The notes: generated from the letters alone by a model not told the origin. A DNA stretch of 64,000 bases from Alentia gelatinosa (GCA_950022655.1 OX465587.1:33235716-33299715); one strand, 5' to 3'. Numbered from the stretch's first letter, positions 22,990 to 33,610 are shown. Made by a program: numbers and translations.

Positions 22990-23620
22990 ATTTACATCTC
23001 CTAATAATATTTGATATTCGATTAATAATTATTTAGTATAGAAAGATCATAGGATCTGAATGATAATATAAAAGGCAAAAATGTTTAGAAAAAAGAGTAA
23101 AATGGTATGAATATAAACAAAGAAGAATGAATTTGCTTGGTCTTATCTGTTTGTATGTCTATGATCTGTTTAATGTCGTCCATGTTATCTTGTCTCTGTC
23201 TGTTTTCTTCAATGTTTTTGAAGACTATGATACAAAAGAACGCTTCTTCTTTATTGTGGAGAATATTTTATTTTCAACTTGTACAGGATATATACACACA
23301 AGTATTTTAGCAGCCATAAAGAAACAGATACATTTCTAAATGATATAGGGTTGTCATGCACTGGTAAATTAATCTACCCTGTTTCTACAGATTTTCGAAA
23401 TACATGTGTCACATCTCACCCATGGAATATTATTTCTTCTCCCAATTCAGAAGAACGCTTCTTAGCGAATATGATATTCATTGTATTGCTTGTAATTGAA
23501 TAAAAAAAAATATATAAAAAAGTTCCTTGTTGTTTTGGTCGGACATATGTTCTCCTTGTTCTTCGAGGTCGGTTGATATTTCCGATACGAAACAACACCG
23601 AACAGATTCCATTCAGCCGC
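22990..23620. other. AT-rich sequence downstream of the decayed LINE
   Basis: Possibly the 3' untranslated or second-ORF remainder of a retroelement: an ORF at 23127-23339 and neighbours have no recognised domain. Left unassigned. Confidence 0.35.
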
Positions 23621-23623
23621 ACT

Positions 23624-23824
23624 AAAATCCTGTTTCCAGTGGCCGACGAACACGGTGTAGGTTTGTTTGTGTTCTCCTATAATATCCTATTTCCATTGGC
23701 CATCACCAATATACAGTCAGGAACCACCGATAGTCCTTTAGCACTGCTGATGCAACATGTAAATAGGCTATTAGGAGAACACTGAAAATCTACACCGTGT
23801 TTGTCGGCCAATGGAAAAGGGCCT
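23624..23824. mobile_element. Family D MITE, copy 2
   Basis: Left end CTGTTTCCAGTGGCCGACGA, right end TTTGTCGGCCAATGGAAAAG followed by GGCCTTA. The paired internal block CTAATAGCCTATTTAC is present on the right arm. Noncoding. Confidence 0.82.
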
Positions 23825-23825
23825 T

Positions 23826-24243
23826 ACCTATGTTCCTAGTACTGATTAGATCAAAGAGTGCAGATTAAGATATAATCTCGTTGATTAGATTCCCTGATTA
23901 TTGCTTGTTATAATTATCACATAAAGTGGGGAAACACAATATCAATGACCTTCATTGACATTGAGGTGGAGTTAAACAATCAGATGTTCCCCCTTACTAG
24001 TCGTGCAGTCCAATGCTTAGACTCCACGACGCGTATGACCTTCAATCAACAGCAATATTTGCCAAGGACAGGTGAGAAAAATGCCAATGGAAACGCCTTG
24101 CTTGCACGACCTCTATTGAATGATTACTGCTACGAGGAAGGTGACCTTGATGGCAATCGTACACTGGTCCTGGCTGGTACCCCGTGTGTGCGGTACTGTG
24201 TACTATTGTATCCCAGTGATGTACGCACATATGTGTGTAGATA
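23826..24243. other. Noncoding sequence
   Basis: An open frame at 23945-24403 runs into the foldback element to the right and has no recognisable domain, so it is not called as a gene. Confidence 0.4.
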
Positions 24244-24652
24244 CAACACCGTGGTAGAAACCACCACGACAAGGCTACGACAAGGTCGACAAGAAAGTTT
24301 CGATTCGCGCTTGTTGAAGCCTTCCCATAAGAAGGGGGGCTTTACAACAGCCTTGTCGGGGCGTGGCGGGAAGTGCATGCTCCACCAAATTTTCCTATCG
24401 TAGACCTCTGCGACATCCTTCCGACATGCCATGACACTCCACAAAAAGGGTCCAGTCGTGGGAAAAATCGAACATGCTCGATGTTGTCGTAGCCTTGTCG
24501 GAAGGCTCCCGACAAGCTTCCAATCATGGCCTTGTCGTAGACTCTTGTCGGGAACTGGGATCCGCCAACCACAACAAGGCCTCCAATCCAATCGTGGACC
24601 TTGTCTGGAAGCCATTGTCGTAGCCTTGTCGTGGTTAGTAGATGCCAGCCTT
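24244..24652. mobile_element. Family B foldback element, copy 2
   Basis: Starts ACCACCACGACAAGGCTACG and ends CCTTGTCGTGGTTAGTAGATG, with the same CGACAAG-rich interior and GAACATG / CATGTTC-type centre as copy 1, but with lower arm identity, so it is older. It abuts a family A copy on the right. Confidence 0.8.
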
Positions 24653-24654
24653 AA

Positions 24655-24934
24655 GGCTTGGCGTCCACCTACTATGATAGAAATTTAGACTTTACAATAT
24701 GACACCGATACAAAAAGCAAATATCGTAGACATATCGGGAAGGTACAAAATCATAGACATAAGTCTAGACATGCCAATCCACCACGCATTGCAATGTTTT
24801 TTTCGTTGGCTAATCGCAGAAACGTGGTCAACTGCTTCGATATAAGGTGACCTTCCGACGCAATTTCGAATTTCTATGGGGAGGTGTGTCGTAGACTATA
24901 TCGGAGCCATATCGTAGTAGGTGGACGCCGGGCC
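24655..24934. mobile_element. Family A MITE, copy 5
   Basis: Left end GGCTTGGCGTCCACCTACTA, right end GTAGTAGGTGGACGCCGGGCC, flanked by TTA (24651-24653, one extra A before the element) and TTA (24935-24937). Confidence 0.85.
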
Positions 24935-25023
24935 TTAGGAAGGCAATTAACGATTGAATTAGTTGAATTGTAAAGTTATCACCCTCTTCATTCCAGAAAT
25001 ATTGAAAAAAGGCAAAAACCATT

Positions 25024-25282
25024 ATGAGTGTTTGGTCTGTGTCCCCGTTCGCCATCGAGTCTGTAGCGGGCAGTAATAGGAACGAGGCGATAGCTAAGTG
25101 AATATTTCAAAGCACTCCAAACGAGAATCAGACCAAACATGAATATGTTTCTAATTTTATCTTTAAGTCTGCAAATATCTATCTGTTTATTGCCCATTGA
25201 GAATGAGTTACCGTACTGGCAAGCCTGTCAAGTAAATTTACTAACGTTAAGCCTATGGACGTTTATACCAGGCTAAGATAAT
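25024..25282. mobile_element. Family G foldback element, copy 3
   Basis: Same layout as 7386-7648: hairpin start GAGTGTTTGGTCTGTGTCCC, apex CGAGGCGATAGCTAAGTG, then the block ending GCCTATGGACGTTTATACCA. The right hairpin arm is shortened. Confidence 0.78.
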
Positions 25283-25283
25283 T

Positions 25284-25620
25284 ATATAGAACGTCCTGAC
25301 CATGCTGTACATGCTGTACGGAACTCGGCATAAATGCCTCGGTCCGTACAAACCGTAAATTACCATCGAGTTCTGTGACTTGTACAAGCACGGTTTGGAC
25401 GTTATATATCTACTATATACCCAAAATTTAAAAAAAGAAAAATTAATTTAATTTTTAACAACCAATATGTTAATAAACGTATATGGCAAGGTGGTCCATA
25501 TTTTAGTGTACGGACCAGCGGTCTGTACAGTATTTTTATGTCATATGCCGAAACGGTGCGTATAAACAGTATACACGGCATGGGTATATAGTAAAAGGTT
25601 GTACGCACTTTCTATGATAT
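25284..25620. mobile_element. Family I foldback element, copy 1
   Basis: Contains the inverted pair ACGTCCTGACCATGCTGTAC and TTGTACAAGCACGGTTTGGA, centred on GGAACTCGGCATAAATGCCTCG, followed by a TATATACCC-type block. Related copies lie at 26228-26530, 49860-50205, 54030-54330, 55440-55500 and 56575-56712. Confidence 0.7.
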
Positions 25621-25845
25621 GAGATCGATGTTGTCAACGTTTTGTTCCTTATGAAGATAAATAGAATTTTGCTCAAAATTTAAAGAAAAACAACTACAAT
25701 GCATCGACCTTTATTCTCGACTCTAGGATGATTCGATGTCTTATAGGCTTTAGAGCAAGAAGTAACAGGCTTTAACATTTAACCATGACGTATATACCGT
25801 ACATACGCATAGTTCTCCCATATAACGTAAACATACCGTACGCCT

Positions 25846-26055
25846 ATTTAATAATCTAAGATCGTGCATGTAGACCCTTTTCTGTTCTTCATACAAGGGT
25901 TATCGTTTAATAATATTTAAGTCTGTAGCTAAGACAGTATTAGCCATCCATAAGGTCGTCCATAAGTGTTGAATGAAGGTGACCCACATTGTTCCTGAGT
26001 CTCTATGGCATACAGAAAAGGGTCTACATGTAGGATCTTAGATTACTAAACGGGC
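25846..26055. mobile_element. Family C MITE, copy 3
   Basis: Ends TTTAATAATCTAAGATCGTG and GATCTTAGATTACTAAACGG are inverted; the inner CGTCCATAAGTGTTGAAT block is shared with other copies. Confidence 0.82.
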
Positions 26056-26227
26056 CCCAGGATTCCGGGCTGCACAGTACGGAACAGGGCGTCGACGAAA
26101 ACGTGGTTGTTAGGCCAAACTAAAGTCAGATTAATTTCGGGTATATGATAAATATAGAACCACCTACAATGCTTGTACACGTTACAAAACACCATCAGAA
26201 TTCACGTCTTAAACGGACCGTAAATTC

Positions 26228-26530
26228 ACATCTCGTTTTGTAGCACGTACAGCATGGTCAGGTAGTTCTATATAAATAGCTACGAATCCTCGTAAATATG
26301 CACACGTTTATTAAAATATTGGTTGTTAAGCTAAACAAAATTAATGATTTTTTAAAATTTCGGGTATATAGTAAATATAGAACGACCTACCATGCTTGTA
26401 TAAGCCACAAAACTCGATAATAATTCATGGTTTGTACGGAACTCGGCATAAACGCCTCGTTCCGTACGAAACGTGAATTATTATCTCGTTTTGTAGCTTG
26501 TACAGCATGGTCAGGCCGTTCTATATAAAT
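26228..26530. mobile_element. Family I foldback element, copy 2
   Basis: Arms with ACCATGCTTGTA and TTGTACAGCATGGTCAGG and the centre GGAACTCGGCATAAACGCC occur here, partly doubled (a right-arm piece also at 26230-26275). Confidence 0.7.
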
Positions 26531-26699
26531 ACTCGCTCTGTGCATTCTCATCCCCAGATAATGGCATGCCGAAAAAGGACATTAGGAACGTTGAGAAATA
26601 ACTCTTTTTTTCTATCTCTAAGAAGTGAAAACAGAAGTACTCGCGAGAAGTCACGATCTCTCGCGAGACCGACAAACAGGCGTGGTCGCCACCAGGTGG

Positions 26700-27010
26700 T
26701 ACCAGGTGTCACTTCCGGTTTGTAGCGTCTCACTATAGAGGGCGTCAGATCACGTGCTCCATTGTGGGCCCCGGTCACGTGACCCGAGCCTCGTTGTGGG
26801 GCGCGGCTGGTGGCGCCCCCTGTGGTATGTTTGGGGAGGCTCGCCGCTGGTTCCTGGTGAGTGGATCATGGCGTCGTCGGCGGTGTGGACAAACAGAGCG
26901 GAGGGGAACCACCACAATGGGCGCTAAGACTGCCACAAGGTCGGGGCTGATAATACTCCACAGTGTTCAGTACGCCCCCCCCCCCCCTCCCCCCGCTCTC
27001 CCAGGGATTA
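26700..27010 (+). promoter_or_regulatory. GC-rich candidate promoter / 5' UTR exon
   Basis: A local GC- and CpG-rich island in AT-rich surroundings. It has two E boxes CACGTG (26751 and 26776), an ETS-like ACTTCCGG at 26711, and a donor-like CTG|GTGAGT at 26857. The signal-peptide ATG at 29028 follows directly after a splice-acceptor-like TTTCACAG, which implies an upstream noncoding exon; this island lies 2.2 kb before it and could supply it. A short ORF with a fair start context begins at 26869. A poly(C) run is at about 26974. No TATA box is evident. Confidence 0.3.
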
Positions 27011-27029
27011 GGTAGATCGCCGTATGTAT

Positions 27030-27275
27030 AAACCCGTTTCCATTGACCGACGAAAATGACACCAACTTCTTCAGTTCTCCTTATTATGCTGGGGACACAA
27101 CAAATGATAAACGGCAGCGATCTCCGGAATCGCCAACAAAAAATGGCTTGTAAAGGCCCGTTTCCATTGGCTAACGAAAACGGTGTCGGTTTTTCGAGTT
27201 CTCCTAATAGCCTATTTCCGTACGGGATTAGTGAGAACTATTACAGAATCGCCAACAAAAATTGAATGTATAATA
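27030..27275. mobile_element. Two partial family D MITE ends
   Basis: Left-end sequences CCCGTTTCCATTGACCGACG (27030) and CCCGTTTCCATTGGCTAACG (27156) occur in the same direction with TTCTCCTAATAGCC downstream of the second; right ends are missing. Probably truncated or tandem-start copies. Confidence 0.6.
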
Positions 27276-27454
27276 TATATGAGATACTGTTTCATAGTAA
27301 TATCTCCCACCTATGATTTAGCGACCGCTACTTGTTGCTATGACGGTAACTGTGAGGTGTTATTAAAAGATAGAGCGATAACAAAAAAATTGATTTTATC
27401 GTGGTATTTGTTGCGTTCACATTCTCTTTACGAAAGACTATCGTAAAACTGGAT

Positions 27455-27730
27455 GAGTTTTAATCTTGGCCACCGTATGCCACGACTTTGGCATAGTGAT
27501 TTCACGAGGCGAAGCCGAGTGGAGTCCGGAGCCAAAACTCCAGGAGTGGCATGCGGTGGCCAAGGTAAAAACGAATCAGGTTTTGTTTTTATCCTACCCC
27601 ATCTCCTCGATTTTGGAATATTACGTGATAACAATTCTGCATGCCACTAGTGACATATAAAACTCTGTATGCCAGTCAGCGTGGCATACGGAAACTGAAT
27701 GTTAAGCCTATGGGATTTTATATTAGGGGT
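27455..27730. repeat. Foldback element
   Basis: Arms TTGGCCACCGTATGCCACGA and GTGGCATGCGGTGGCCAAGG are inverted around the apex CACGAGGCGAAGCCGAGTGG; followed by ATCCTACCCC and GCATGCCACTAGTG blocks typical of the trailing part of these elements. Confidence 0.8.
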
Positions 27731-27744
27731 AGGATAATAAAGAA

Positions 27745-28035
27745 GAAACCAACAAGTTTTGGTCAAAGTCCTCGATCTCCACGAGTTTGATGAGGAGTGA
27801 TATATGAACGAGGTGACAGCCGAGTGAATATCACATAGCGTTCAAACAAGTAGGAGAACAATGACCAAAACGAGTTGCTTTCTGTATTTATCTCACCCCT
27901 CTACACACTAAAAGAATAGACGACACACAGGATATAGACCATGTAGAACGGACTGCAATACTTGTAGGAACATGGAGAACGAGTTTCCAATATTAAGCCT
28001 ATGGCACAAAAATACCAGAGGTGAGATAAAATCTT
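27745..28035. repeat. Foldback element
   Basis: Arms GTTTTGGTCAAAGTCCTC and GAACAATGACCAAAACGAG surround the apex CGAGGTGACAGCCGAGTG. The following block ATCTCACCCC...GCCTATGGCACAAAAATACC is related to 58190-58260 in reverse orientation. Confidence 0.72.
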
Positions 28036-28039
28036 ATTA

Positions 28040-28371
28040 AACGACCATGTATAGATCATTATATATACATATATGCTTACATTATTCAATATATTTAAAA
28101 CCTAAGTATCTGGGGAAATACCAATTCGGGATTGTCCTCCAAAGAGAATTACCGTCTATTACAATTAGAAGGCTTCAACAGTAATATCACACGCAACTAT
28201 AAAGAAATCCTTGCCAGTATCTCCTATGTAAATTTCATTCTTAATTATTTATTCAGTATCAATCTTTGTTCATAAAAGACACCCCAGATCAGCATTAATT
28301 TCTGGCCACGACGTTTTCAGGGACATTGATTGGTCAATATTAACCCTTGTGTATCCTGCTGAGATCTGCCA
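28040..28371. other. Noncoding AT-rich sequence
   Basis: No feature recognised. Confidence 0.45.
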
Positions 28372-28670
28372 GGGACCTGTTTCAGTAGTTTCGTGACATG
28401 TCTAGATGGCGTGTGTGACACCATACGGACAGATCACAAGATTGCAATCGATGACACACAGAGTTTCACTCACTTCTCGTAGGAATTAAACAAAGACACT
28501 TTAACATGAGTAGGGGATACATCTAATCTATAATCGTTCCAAATATGAAGAAGATTGGCCAATTCAATCTTCTGATATTTGCTAGTCTTTTTCCGCTGTT
28601 GCTTGCACTGTTGGTGCTGCTGTTGATGTCTGTCTAGACCTAATGTCACGAGGCAACTGAAACAGGTCCC
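28372..28670. mobile_element. Family E MITE, copy 2
   Basis: Ends GGGACCTGTTTCAGTAGTTT and CAACTGAAACAGGTCCC, inner GTGACATGTCTAGATGGCGT. It matches the copy at 57750-58049 throughout, with few differences by eye. Confidence 0.88.
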
Positions 28671-28679
28671 TGGTGATCC

Positions 28680-29027
28680 TAGGATACTTATTACTGTTAC
28701 ACTGATGAAATAAGATCTGATATCTTAAATCAACTCAATATCTACCTATTGATTTAAGCCATTTCATATTCTATAACCTCTATGCGTTTCCCCTGTTTTT
28801 ATTTTGTTATCATTATAGAAGGTGTTTATATTCTGCTCACCTAACTATGTCTAATGATCAATTCTCCCTACACCTCCGTCAAACCATGAAGGCTAAATGA
28901 AATGTTGCTATATCTAACTATATCTAACTGATCAGTTCGCCCTACATTAATATCAGACCATGTAAGGTTACAGATGGATTCTGGCTACTTGTACATCTGT
29001 TTATACAATGTTGTTTCTCTTTCACAG
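28680..29027. other. Sequence upstream of the first coding exon
   Basis: AT-rich; the last bases TTTCTCTTTCACAG (to 29027) form a good polypyrimidine/acceptor sequence directly before the ATG. CTAACTATGTCTAA and CTAACTGATCAG words near 28843-28932 are branch-point-like (inference). No promoter elements recognised. Confidence 0.4.
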
Positions 29028-29085
29028 ATGGGGTCTGGCTGCGTCACCCTGCTCCTCCTCATCGCCCTTCAGGCTGCGTACGCAG
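29028..29085 (+). CDS. Exon 1 (coding): signal peptide
   Basis: ATG at 29028 opens a 19-codon stretch with the profile of a secretion signal: a short polar start (MGSGC), a hydrophobic core VTLLLLIAL, and a small-residue cleavage context QAAYA before G. The exon ends with one base of a split glycine codon at the donor G|GTATGAG (29086), phase 1. ATG follows immediately after the acceptor-like TTTCACAG, so an untranslated exon probably lies upstream. The next coding exon that fits phase 1 is the FN2 exon at 41668, across a 12.6-kb intron holding an LTR retrotransposon. Confidence 0.75.
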
Positions 29086-29826
29086 GTATGAGACTTCCGG
29101 TACCATGTTCTTATTGTAGAGCTCTGCTGTCATCTTAGGCCACTCGAAAAAATTGTTTCTCATCACAAGCCATGACAAAAAATGACGAGGGTGCTTATTT
29201 TTTTATTTCTTTTTGCTGGATCATAGATGCCTTTTGAAATGACAAGTACCATAGTTTGACAATAGGTGGCAACACGGAACTATTGGTTGTTTAGGCAATC
29301 TGAAGAGAGATATGAATACCACGATTTAGGGAATACCTAGATACACATAATACTACGTTGAATGCATCCCTGACATCAGCAGATTTGATTCGATGCCAAA
29401 TACATATATCTTTCATGATTTCTATCAAGGTACATCTTATGAAAAAAAATCTTCTAAAAACGTTTTTGCTGACGCACGCAGTGATGAGAAACAAGTTGAT
29501 TTTTTTTCAAGTGGACTTAGTGCAGAATTGCATTCTGGCTTATAGGGCATCAATTAAAGGTTAAGAGGACTTTCGAGAACTCTAGGTTAGCTTAACACGG
29601 GCAGCAGAAGTCTATTGATGACCCTTTTAAAAAAAATTATTATTTGACCTTGATAGATGTCCATCGAGATGACATTTTCATATCTGAACTAAAAGATGGC
29701 CAGCAAAGGGGCTTCGGTGTCAGGCCATCATATGGGCTGGTTTTTATCACCTTGCCCAGGATTAATTACCCAGTAGACAATGTATATTTTTGTCTTTCTG
29801 GAAGACCCTCGTTAGTCAAGATGTGA
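29086..29826. other. Intron 1, left part
   Basis: No exon recognised. An ORF at 29644-29826 is in the same frame as the LINE coding remnant to its right, ends with TGA just before it, and has no RT motif. It may be flanking DNA or a rearranged LINE 5' piece. Confidence 0.4.
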
Positions 29827-30579
29827 GCTCTAGACGAGTTCACTATCTGGTGTGTTAATAATAAATTAACAGTGAATAAAACTAAGACGAAGTTCTGTTG
29901 GTTTGCCCCGAATAACAGGCTAGCACGTGTTGCAAAACTGGAGCTTTATGCAGGTCTTGCATGTTTAAACAGGGTTAGTACATACCAATATCTAGGGGTT
30001 GAGCTTGACAGCACGCTTAATTTTGAGAGGCATATGAGACTAGTTATTAAGAAGGTGAATCAACGATTATTCACTTTTAGTAAGATACGTTTCATGTTAA
30101 CGCAGAATGTAGCTTGCAGAGTTTACAAGCAATCTGTCGCTCCTCTGTTTGAATACTGTTGTATGTTATTTGAGGTTGCTGCTACCAAGTGGCTCACCAA
30201 ATTGCAGAGAATGCAAAACAGAGGTTTAAGGACATGTTTGGTGGACTGGAGAAGGATGCACACTGTCGAAGAGCTACACCGGTTAACTGGCACTAGCTGT
30301 TTGCAAAGGCAGCGGGATGAGCTTACATTAACTTACTATAGGAAGGTGTATAAGAACTATACTGGTACGATTCAACCAGTTGAAGGCAAAAGGCGACTAC
30401 GATCGGCAAACAAATCTTTATTTCACCTGCCAACAGTGAGGACAGAGCATGCCAAGCGTTCACCTATGTATAGGGGTCGGAAAATTTGGAATGCCCAGTC
30501 GGAGGAGCTAAGAGGTTCAGAGACTAAATACATTTTTAAGCGTAAGTTGAGAGAGTTAGCAATAATAGTAAGGGGATGA
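29827..30579 (+). pseudogene. LINE reverse transcriptase, C-terminal fragment
   Basis: An open frame of about 250 codons without an ATG at the natural start. It opens in the WCVNNKLTVNKTKTKF region, which in non-LTR reverse transcriptases follows the YADD active-site segment; then come YLGVELDSTLNFERH, the thumb-like SVAPLFEYCCMLFEV, an RMQNRGLR motif, and a closing GRKIWNAQ motif before a stop. The catalytic fingers and palm and the endonuclease are missing, so the copy is dead. Family knowledge suggests a CR1/L2/Jockey-group element; the clade is not determined. The intact frame implies a fairly recent insertion. Confidence 0.82.
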
Positions 30580-30896
30580 ATCTTATTATATATATATTTT
30601 AGATCTATAGCTTTGCCCAGATAACATTTTTTGTTTAGTCTGTATGTTATTATTCCGGGGATCTGAGTCCGCTGTGTAGGCTATTAACTCATACATTTTT
30701 TTTTTTTTGGTTACACGTTTCGTTGTCATACTTATTCATCCTTAGTAAAACATCTCATTATTATATTTAAAGTGTATATTATGTTCGACCATGCAAAAAT
30801 GAACTGTGATTACCTGAACGCAATGGAGCAGAATGTAATACCGTCAAATTTGGCGAATTTTGTTCAATAAATAATTTAAAAAAAAAAAAAAAAAAA
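29827..30896 (+). mobile_element. 5'-truncated LINE (non-LTR retrotransposon) with poly(A) tail
   Basis: The element keeps the C-terminal part of the reverse transcriptase ORF (29827-30579), about 290 bp of 3' untranslated sequence, an AATAAA (30866-30871) and a 19-nt A run (30878-30896). Truncation at the 5' side is typical of target-primed insertion. Same orientation as the host gene, inside its first intron. No convincing target duplication was found because the left boundary is uncertain. Confidence 0.8.
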
Positions 30897-30899
30897 TGT

Positions 30900-31235
30900 G
30901 AGTTACCATTGAGTAACCACCAGTGACCACTATCAGATACAAGCGCCCGTATGCTCCGAGGACTTTACCCATAATAATATCCGAGCCTATGCAAGGATAT
31001 TGTGTAGAGTTATCTCCGAGGAGATACAACCGCTTTTATCTGAAACCAGTCTATATTGTATTTATTATCCACCTTTTCTGGACAAGTGGCATGTCAATAT
31101 CAGTTCGTTTCAGCTATGCACTATTTTTCATACGCACTATTTTTCTGTATGCATACAACATATCCGTATGCGCCAGGTATATCCATACGCACTCCCTTTG
31201 TTTTTCTACAGAGACTTTGTATTAGGTGGATCATA
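30900..31235. repeat. Family J foldback element, copy 1
   Basis: Holds the blocks GAAACCAGTCTATATTGTAT, CGCACTATTTTTCTGTATGC and ACATATCCGTATGCGCC, which recur in reverse orientation at 44400-44610 and 53790-54020. The inner hairpin CGTATGCTCCGAGGA with ATCTCCGAGGAGATA is part of it. Confidence 0.7.
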
Positions 31236-31383
31236 AATTAGATGAACCGGGTAAAATCATATATACTTTATACACACAGGGATATATGCAGACTGTGTAA
31301 ATATATCAATCAGTTCGTTTCCCTGAAGAAGCATAGATGCGAAGAGGCGAGTCTATCACAGGTCACTAGTACTAAGAAGGAAA

Positions 31384-31650
31384 TTGATGAGTGTTTGGTC
31401 TGTGTCCCCGTTCGCCATCGAGTTTGGAGTGCTCAGTAATATGAACGAGGCGATAGCCGAGTGAATATTCTGAAGCACTCCAAACGAGATAGTGAGCAGG
31501 GACTGAGGACGAATATGTTTCTGATTTTATCTTAGCCTGGAAATATTCATCTCTTTATCACCCGTTGAGAACGAGTTACCGTTCTCGCAAGCCTGTTGAG
31601 AACGAGTTCGTAGTGCTAAGCCTATGGACGTTTATACCAGGCTTAGATAA
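31384..31650. mobile_element. Family G foldback element, copy 4
   Basis: GAGTGTTTGGTCTGTGTCCC start, apex CGAGGCGATAGCCGAGTG, then GTTGAGAACGAGTTACCGTT and GCCTATGGACGTTTATACCA. It aligns with the copies at 7386 and 25024 in the same orientation. Confidence 0.82.
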
Positions 31651-31716
31651 AAACATTATTCACAAGCGCGGGATGGAGTCCTTCAAATGTTGTTTGAGAT
31701 GAAATACACAATAATG

Positions 31717-31862
31717 ACCGGTTTTGTGTACGAGTGGCCGTAATCTCCGAGTAGTTGACGCGTAGTAATATCCAAGCGATTAGCGAGGATATTACGTCGT
31801 CAACTACGAGGAGATTGCGGACACTCGTACACAAAACCAGTCGTTATTGTATTTATTACCAA
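31717..31862. repeat. Foldback element
   Basis: Arms GGTTTTGTGTACGAGTGGCC and CACTCGTACACAAAACC, with inner CTCCGAGTAGTTGACGCGTA against GTCGTCAACTACGAGGAG, and apex GCGATTAGCGAGG. Strongly palindromic and short. Confidence 0.85.
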
Positions 31863-31869
31863 CCTACAA

Positions 31870-32285
31870 GATTGATAATAAATTTATTGCAATTAAAAAG
31901 TTTTTGTAAGCCATTTAGTTCCAGAAAACACAGCACTATCAAGCGTGGCAGTAACTCGGTGTAGACTTACACTAATAATATAGTTCCCATTGACCTGTGA
32001 TTTTAGCATGTAAAACGTGAGATCTGATGGTAAATGAGATTACTAGGACTAATTGTAAAATATTTATAATGAATGAATATCCATGAAACTTGTTTCAAAG
32101 TAATTGATGATTTGACTTTATCATGGATGGGACTTTTTTCCCGGAATCTCCTGCAGGAGATTCTGACATGCCAGAATCTCCTGGTAGCAGTTTACAGGTG
32201 CTCCATGTATTTTCTATGGAGACTACGTATTTGGTGGGTAATAAATAACCGGTAGACCCCGCTTCCAAGTCGCTTCCAAATGGTA
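31870..32285. other. Noncoding intronic sequence
   Basis: Contains a partial palindrome near 32140-32240 (GGAATCTCCTGCAGGAGATT). No exon recognised. Confidence 0.45.
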
Positions 32286-32289
32286 CCTT

Positions 32290-33035
32290 GAGTGGGATTC
32301 ACACATAGGATTCATGTACCTCACAGGGTGTTTGTCTGAGACAAATCCTGCTGAGATTCTGTACCCTGTAAAATGGGATTTACACGGAGGGATTCATGTA
32401 CCTCACAGGGTGTTTGTCTGCGACAAATCCTGCTGAAATTCTGTACTCTGTAAAGTGGGATTCACACGATAAGATTCATGTACCTCACAGGGTGTTTGTC
32501 TAAGACAAATTCTGCTAAGATTCTGTACCCTTGGAAGTACAACTGGTCAGGGTGGAGAATACACATGTTTATCGATTATATTAATATTATCTGCTTAAGA
32601 AAACTATGAAACTATATGTACTTGTATGGTCAATAAAAAAAAGAGCATTGCTCGTTATAAAAAAAAAGAAGAAAAAAAAGAAAAAAGATTCTGTACCCTG
32701 TAAAGTGGGATTCACACGGAGGGATTCATGTACCTCACAGGGTGTTTTTCTGAGACAAATCCTGCTGAGATTCTGTACTCGAATACAATTTCTTCGTCTA
32801 AATTATAGGGTTTCATTTCCCTGGGACATGTTTTCCCCCCTGTAATTGTTAAAGGCATTTCCCCCTAAAAGGGAACAGAATCGCATGAGATTCTCTTCTG
32901 GTACAACAATCTGATGGCAAGGTGCTTTGGTCAGTCTAAAGGAACAATGGTGAACTTGATTCACACCGAGGGATACACATTCTCAGACATAGTTCCAGTA
33001 AACAGTGATCCCACCGTGTGAATCCCACTTTAGAG
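32290..33035. mobile_element. TIR element with internal tandem amplification
   Basis: Outer ends AGTGGGATTCACACATAGGA and GTGTGAATCCCACTTTAGAG are inverted. Inside, a block of about 100 bp (GATTCATGTACCTCACAGGG, then TTTGTCTGAGACAAATCCTG, then GAGATTCTGTACCCTGTAAA) is repeated four times, one copy being displaced by an A-rich insertion near 32630-32690. Related to the simple copy at 4576-4813. Confidence 0.75.
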
Positions 33036-33190
33036 TGTGATTTACCGTGTAGAGTACATTCCTCGAAATGACATCACGAAGCAGAACTGAGTGATTTCTG
33101 TAGTGGAAGACAACAAACGGCATGTAAACAATTATATAAGATTGAGTTATGTTTAGATTTTATCCTACCCTGTCACGTGTTTATAATTGC

Positions 33191-33194
33191 ATAT
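33191..33194. repeat. Target-site duplication ATAT (left)
   Basis: ATAT directly precedes the 5' LTR and recurs directly after the 3' LTR at 40348-40351. A 4-bp duplication is the rule for Ty3/gypsy elements, and TA-rich targets are usual for errantiviruses (family knowledge). Confidence 0.88.
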
Positions 33195-33586
33195 TGTACC
33201 GTTGTGAATGTATTAGCAAGGTTGTGAAGGTATTAGCAAGACTATTCTTGGTATCCCAGACACTGAGGGAACGTTTCTAATAGCAGACAAAATATTATTA
33301 ACATTGAAAATGCTTTTATCAGCATGTACTGCATGTTATGAATACCTCTGGCGAATTCTAAAACAATGAGAGGTGATATCACATTCCCCTGCTGCAGTCT
33401 TATCTGATGATATGTAAACATTAACTGCTCATGCGCATTGGCCCATTTCTATGTGGAGACTTGAATATATACTGGAATAAAGAGGAGGCTTTTGGTCTTC
33501 GGATGTGAATGGGACTAGATGTGTCTTGTCTTCTTAAACTCGGGTTTTATGTCACCCCTACCGGCTACCATAATGACGGCGGGACA
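33195..33586 (+). repeat. 5' LTR (392 bp)
   Basis: Starts TGTACCGTTG and ends GACGGCGGGACA, giving the TG...CA termini. I compared it with 39956-40347 and saw no difference. It contains a TATA-like TGAATATATACTG at about 33462 and AATAAA at 33476-33481, close together near the 3' half. It includes a short internal direct repeat of GTATTAGCAAG (about 33214 and 33233). Confidence 0.97.
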
Positions 33587-33592
33587 TATTTT

Positions 33593-33610
33593 TGGCGACC
33601 ACGACGAGAC
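33593..33610 (+). other. Primer-binding site, tRNA-Arg type
   Basis: TGGCGACCACGAC begins six bases after the 5' LTR. The leading TGG pairs with tRNA CCA, and the first 12 bases match the complement of an arginine tRNA (TCG type) 3' end as I remember it. A tRNA scan of the same genome would confirm it. Confidence 0.65.

Noticed and set aside
23127..23503. ORFs with FFIVENILF and IKKQIHFLNDI words
   Set aside because: Vaguely retroelement-like but no motif I can name; left as unassigned.
29644..29826. 60-codon ORF in the same frame as the LINE fragment
   Set aside because: Lacks the RT active-site region expected directly upstream, so not taken as part of the RT; a rearranged LINE piece is not excluded.
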